NCBI GenBank assembly: GCA_900540175.1
Contig: UQFG01000016.1
Span: 1-42,325, forward strand
Direction of reading: 5' to 3'
Length of the DNA stretch: 42,325 nt
From: an uncultured Mollicutes bacterium
GTDB lineage: Bacteria > Bacillota_I > Bacilli_A > Acholeplasmatales > Anaeroplasmataceae
Position 1 is the first letter of the stretch; every line of letters starts with the position of its first letter. This document shows, piece after piece, positions 41,459 to 42,325 of the stretch. A program made the translations under genes and the position numbers. The notes beneath the pieces were generated by a model that saw nothing but the letters and a program-made list of their open reading frames with translations, was not told the DNA's origin and did not search any database.

Positions 41459-41487
41459 TTGACATAAATTGTAAAAAAGTTTATAAT
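41459..41487 (+). promoter_or_regulatory. Strong promoter of mscL
   Basis: A consensus TTGACA (41459-41464), 17 bases, TATAAT (41482-41487). This is the only perfect promoter seen in the window. Confidence 0.9.
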
Positions 41488-41515
41488 AAAATTTGTTTAA
41501 GGAGGAAATCAGGGG

Positions 41516-42043
41516 ATGAAAAAATTAATTCAGGAATTTAAAGACTTTATCATGCGCGGCAATGTGCTGGATATGGCCATCGGTGTCATCATCGCTACGG
41601 CATTCAACGCGATCGTTACCAGTTTGAATAAAATGATTTTAATGCCGATCATCAATTACGGTTTTTCATTTATTCCGGGTATGCAAACCCGTTTGGTTAC
41701 GATTCTGCCCAATTCCGTTCAAGTTGCCGAAGATACAGTCGGGGCTGTTGTCGGACCGGACGGAAACTACTATTCTTCGCTCAACTACATCGACTGGAGT
41801 GATTTCATCGAATCGGTGCTCAACTTCTTCTTTATCGCTTTGACTTTATTTATTTTATTAAAAGTCGTCGTTGCGCTGAAAAACGCCCGTTTGAAAGTTC
41901 AGGAAGAATTGAAGAAAAAAGATGTGCAACCCGTTGCGGAAACCGAACCGGTCGAACCGGTACAGGAAGAACCAGCCGTCGATCCGGTTGTCGTTCTTTT
42001 AGAAGAAATCAGAGATACACTAAAACAAAAAGAATCCGAATAA
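41516..42043 (+). CDS. mscL: Large-conductance mechanosensitive channel
   Basis: A 175-residue MscL. The N-terminal amphipathic helix and first membrane helix are FKDFIMRGNVLDMAIGVIIA. The second helix is FIESVLNFFFIALTLFILLK. It opens under membrane tension to release solutes. The protein is longer than the usual 125-150 residues. The loop between helices is extended by a segment around residues 55-95 and the C-terminal tail is rich in Glu, Pro and Val. AAGGAGG lies 11 bases before the ATG. Confidence 0.95.
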   Translation: MKKLIQEFKDFIMRGNVLDMAIGVIIATAFNAIVTSLNKMILMPIINYGFSFIPGMQTRLVTILPNSVQVAEDTVGAVVGPDGNYYSSLNYIDWSDFIESVLNFFFIALTLFILLKVVVALKNARLKVQEELKKKDVQPVAETEPVEPVQEEPAVDPVVVLLEEIRDTLKQKESE

Positions 42044-42048
42044 AAAAG

Positions 42049-42073
42049 CAAAACAAAAGTTTTGTTTTTTTTT
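42049..42073 (+). terminator. Intrinsic terminator after mscL
   Basis: CAAAAC (42049-42054) pairs with GTTTTG (42059-42064); nine T follow. Confidence 0.85.
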
Positions 42074-42249
42074 CATCGTTTTTTCAATTCTTCGTTTGAA
42101 TAAGAGCGAAATATCTCCATTTGTTCGGCCATTTTCTGCATTTTAAGATCCGTTTCGTACAACATGATCCTTTGTTGATAACTCAAAATAAAGTGCGCCC
42201 TCTTCTTCATTTGGAAGTCGATCCTCTTTAAAATCAATATCCGACTCAT
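42073..42249 (-). CDS. Possible small helical protein
   Basis: A 58-residue frame on the - strand (ATG at 42249, TGA at 42073-42075), or 45 residues from the ATG at 42210. The main part MKKRAHFILSYQQRIMLYET and the following charged helix ending NEELKKR look protein-like. I do not recognise it. Ribosome sites are weak for both starts, and another frame is also open in part of this stretch. It converges on mscL, close to the contig end. Confidence 0.35.
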   Translation of the reverse strand: MSRILILKRIDFQMKKRAHFILSYQQRIMLYETDLKMQKMAEQMEIFRSYSNEELKKR

Positions 42250-42313
42250 TCCCTTCTAATTCCCTATTCAAACTATTCCAACGTGTTGAAAGGCATAAAA
42301 AGAATCATCGCTT

Positions 42314-42325
42314 AGATCGGAAGAG
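42314..42325 (+). other. Sequencing adapter remnant at the contig end
   Basis: The last 12 bases read AGATCGGAAGAG, identical to the start of the Illumina TruSeq adapter. It is very unlikely to be genomic at an exact end, so the true sequence stops at about 42313. Confidence 0.9.

Overview
The window looks like chromosome from a low-GC Gram-positive bacterium in the Bacillota, most likely a wall-poor or Mollicutes-like/Erysipelotrichia-like member of the Bacilli. The evidence is two T-box leaders, strong AGGAGG ribosome sites, the Firmicute pairs xerD-deoB and radC...spoIVFA-spoIVFB, an LtaS-type lipoteichoic acid synthase, lipoproteins, YitT and RecX. TGA is used repeatedly as a stop and RF2 is present, so the mycoplasma code is not used. 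The organism placement is inference from gene content. The last 12 bases match the start of the Illumina TruSeq adapter, so the right end is almost certainly a contig end from a short-read assembly.

Layout. 1-7.7 kb (+): an Asp-type T-box leader, then a tightly packed run of GNAT acetyltransferase, hisS, archaeal-type aspS, dCMP deaminase, a PDZ/Lon-type membrane protease, a small membrane protein, lspA, an RluD-type pseudouridine synthase and a lipoprotein endonuclease I. 7.7-8.7 kb (-): asparaginase. 8.8-12.8 kb (+): trigger factor, with an unusual hairpin between Shine-Dalgarno and start codon, and lon. 12.9-17.2 kb (+): radC directly joined to a SpoIVFA/SpoIVFB-like pair (the mreBCD-minCD block normally between them is absent), an M28 peptidase, a frameshifted PfkB sugar kinase and a small Cys-rich protein. 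17.2-19.0 kb (+): an Lsa-like ABC-F ribosome-protection gene behind an 8-codon leader peptide and a terminator/antiterminator leader. 19-21 kb (-): LTA synthase-like protein. 21.1-23.8 kb (+): prfB without the usual programmed frameshift but with a terminator in its leader, a YitT-like protein and recX. 24.2-27.6 kb (+): a TGS-uridine-kinase-like fusion behind a repeat-filled AT-rich leader, a GNAT enzyme and a Fic-derived protein that has lost the Fic catalytic motif. 27.6-28.5 kb: an unusually long gene-free stretch. 28.5-33.8 kb (-): an operon of amidohydrolase, hemW, xerD, deoB and an iron alcohol dehydrogenase. 33.9-37.3 kb (-): a large repeat/OB-fold lipoprotein, then a lipoprotein-anchored barnase and its barstar. 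37.5-40.2 kb (-): metNIQ under a Met T-box. 40.3-42.0 kb (+): an M20 amidohydrolase and mscL.

How it fits together. Several genes suggest a cell living on imported material: methionine ABC import, asparaginase, M20 and M28 peptidases, surface nucleases (endonuclease I and barnase lipoproteins), and nucleoside/nucleotide enzymes (deoB, uridine-kinase-like, dCMP deaminase). RNA-level control is prominent. Two T-boxes, the ABC-F attenuator, the prfB leader terminator and the tig hairpin are all visible in the bases.

The most interesting items are: (1) the ABC-F leader, with a complete candidate ribosome-mediated attenuator; (2) the lipobarnase-barstar pair, whose catalytic residues keep barnase spacing exactly; (3) the hairpin that appears to bring the tig Shine-Dalgarno next to its start codon; (4) prfB, where frameshift autoregulation appears to be replaced by a leader terminator; (5) a short interspersed repeat in the uridine-kinase leader and, inverted, at 28.4 kb; (6) a promoter-terminator bracket in the gene-free 28 kb region that could make a small RNA.
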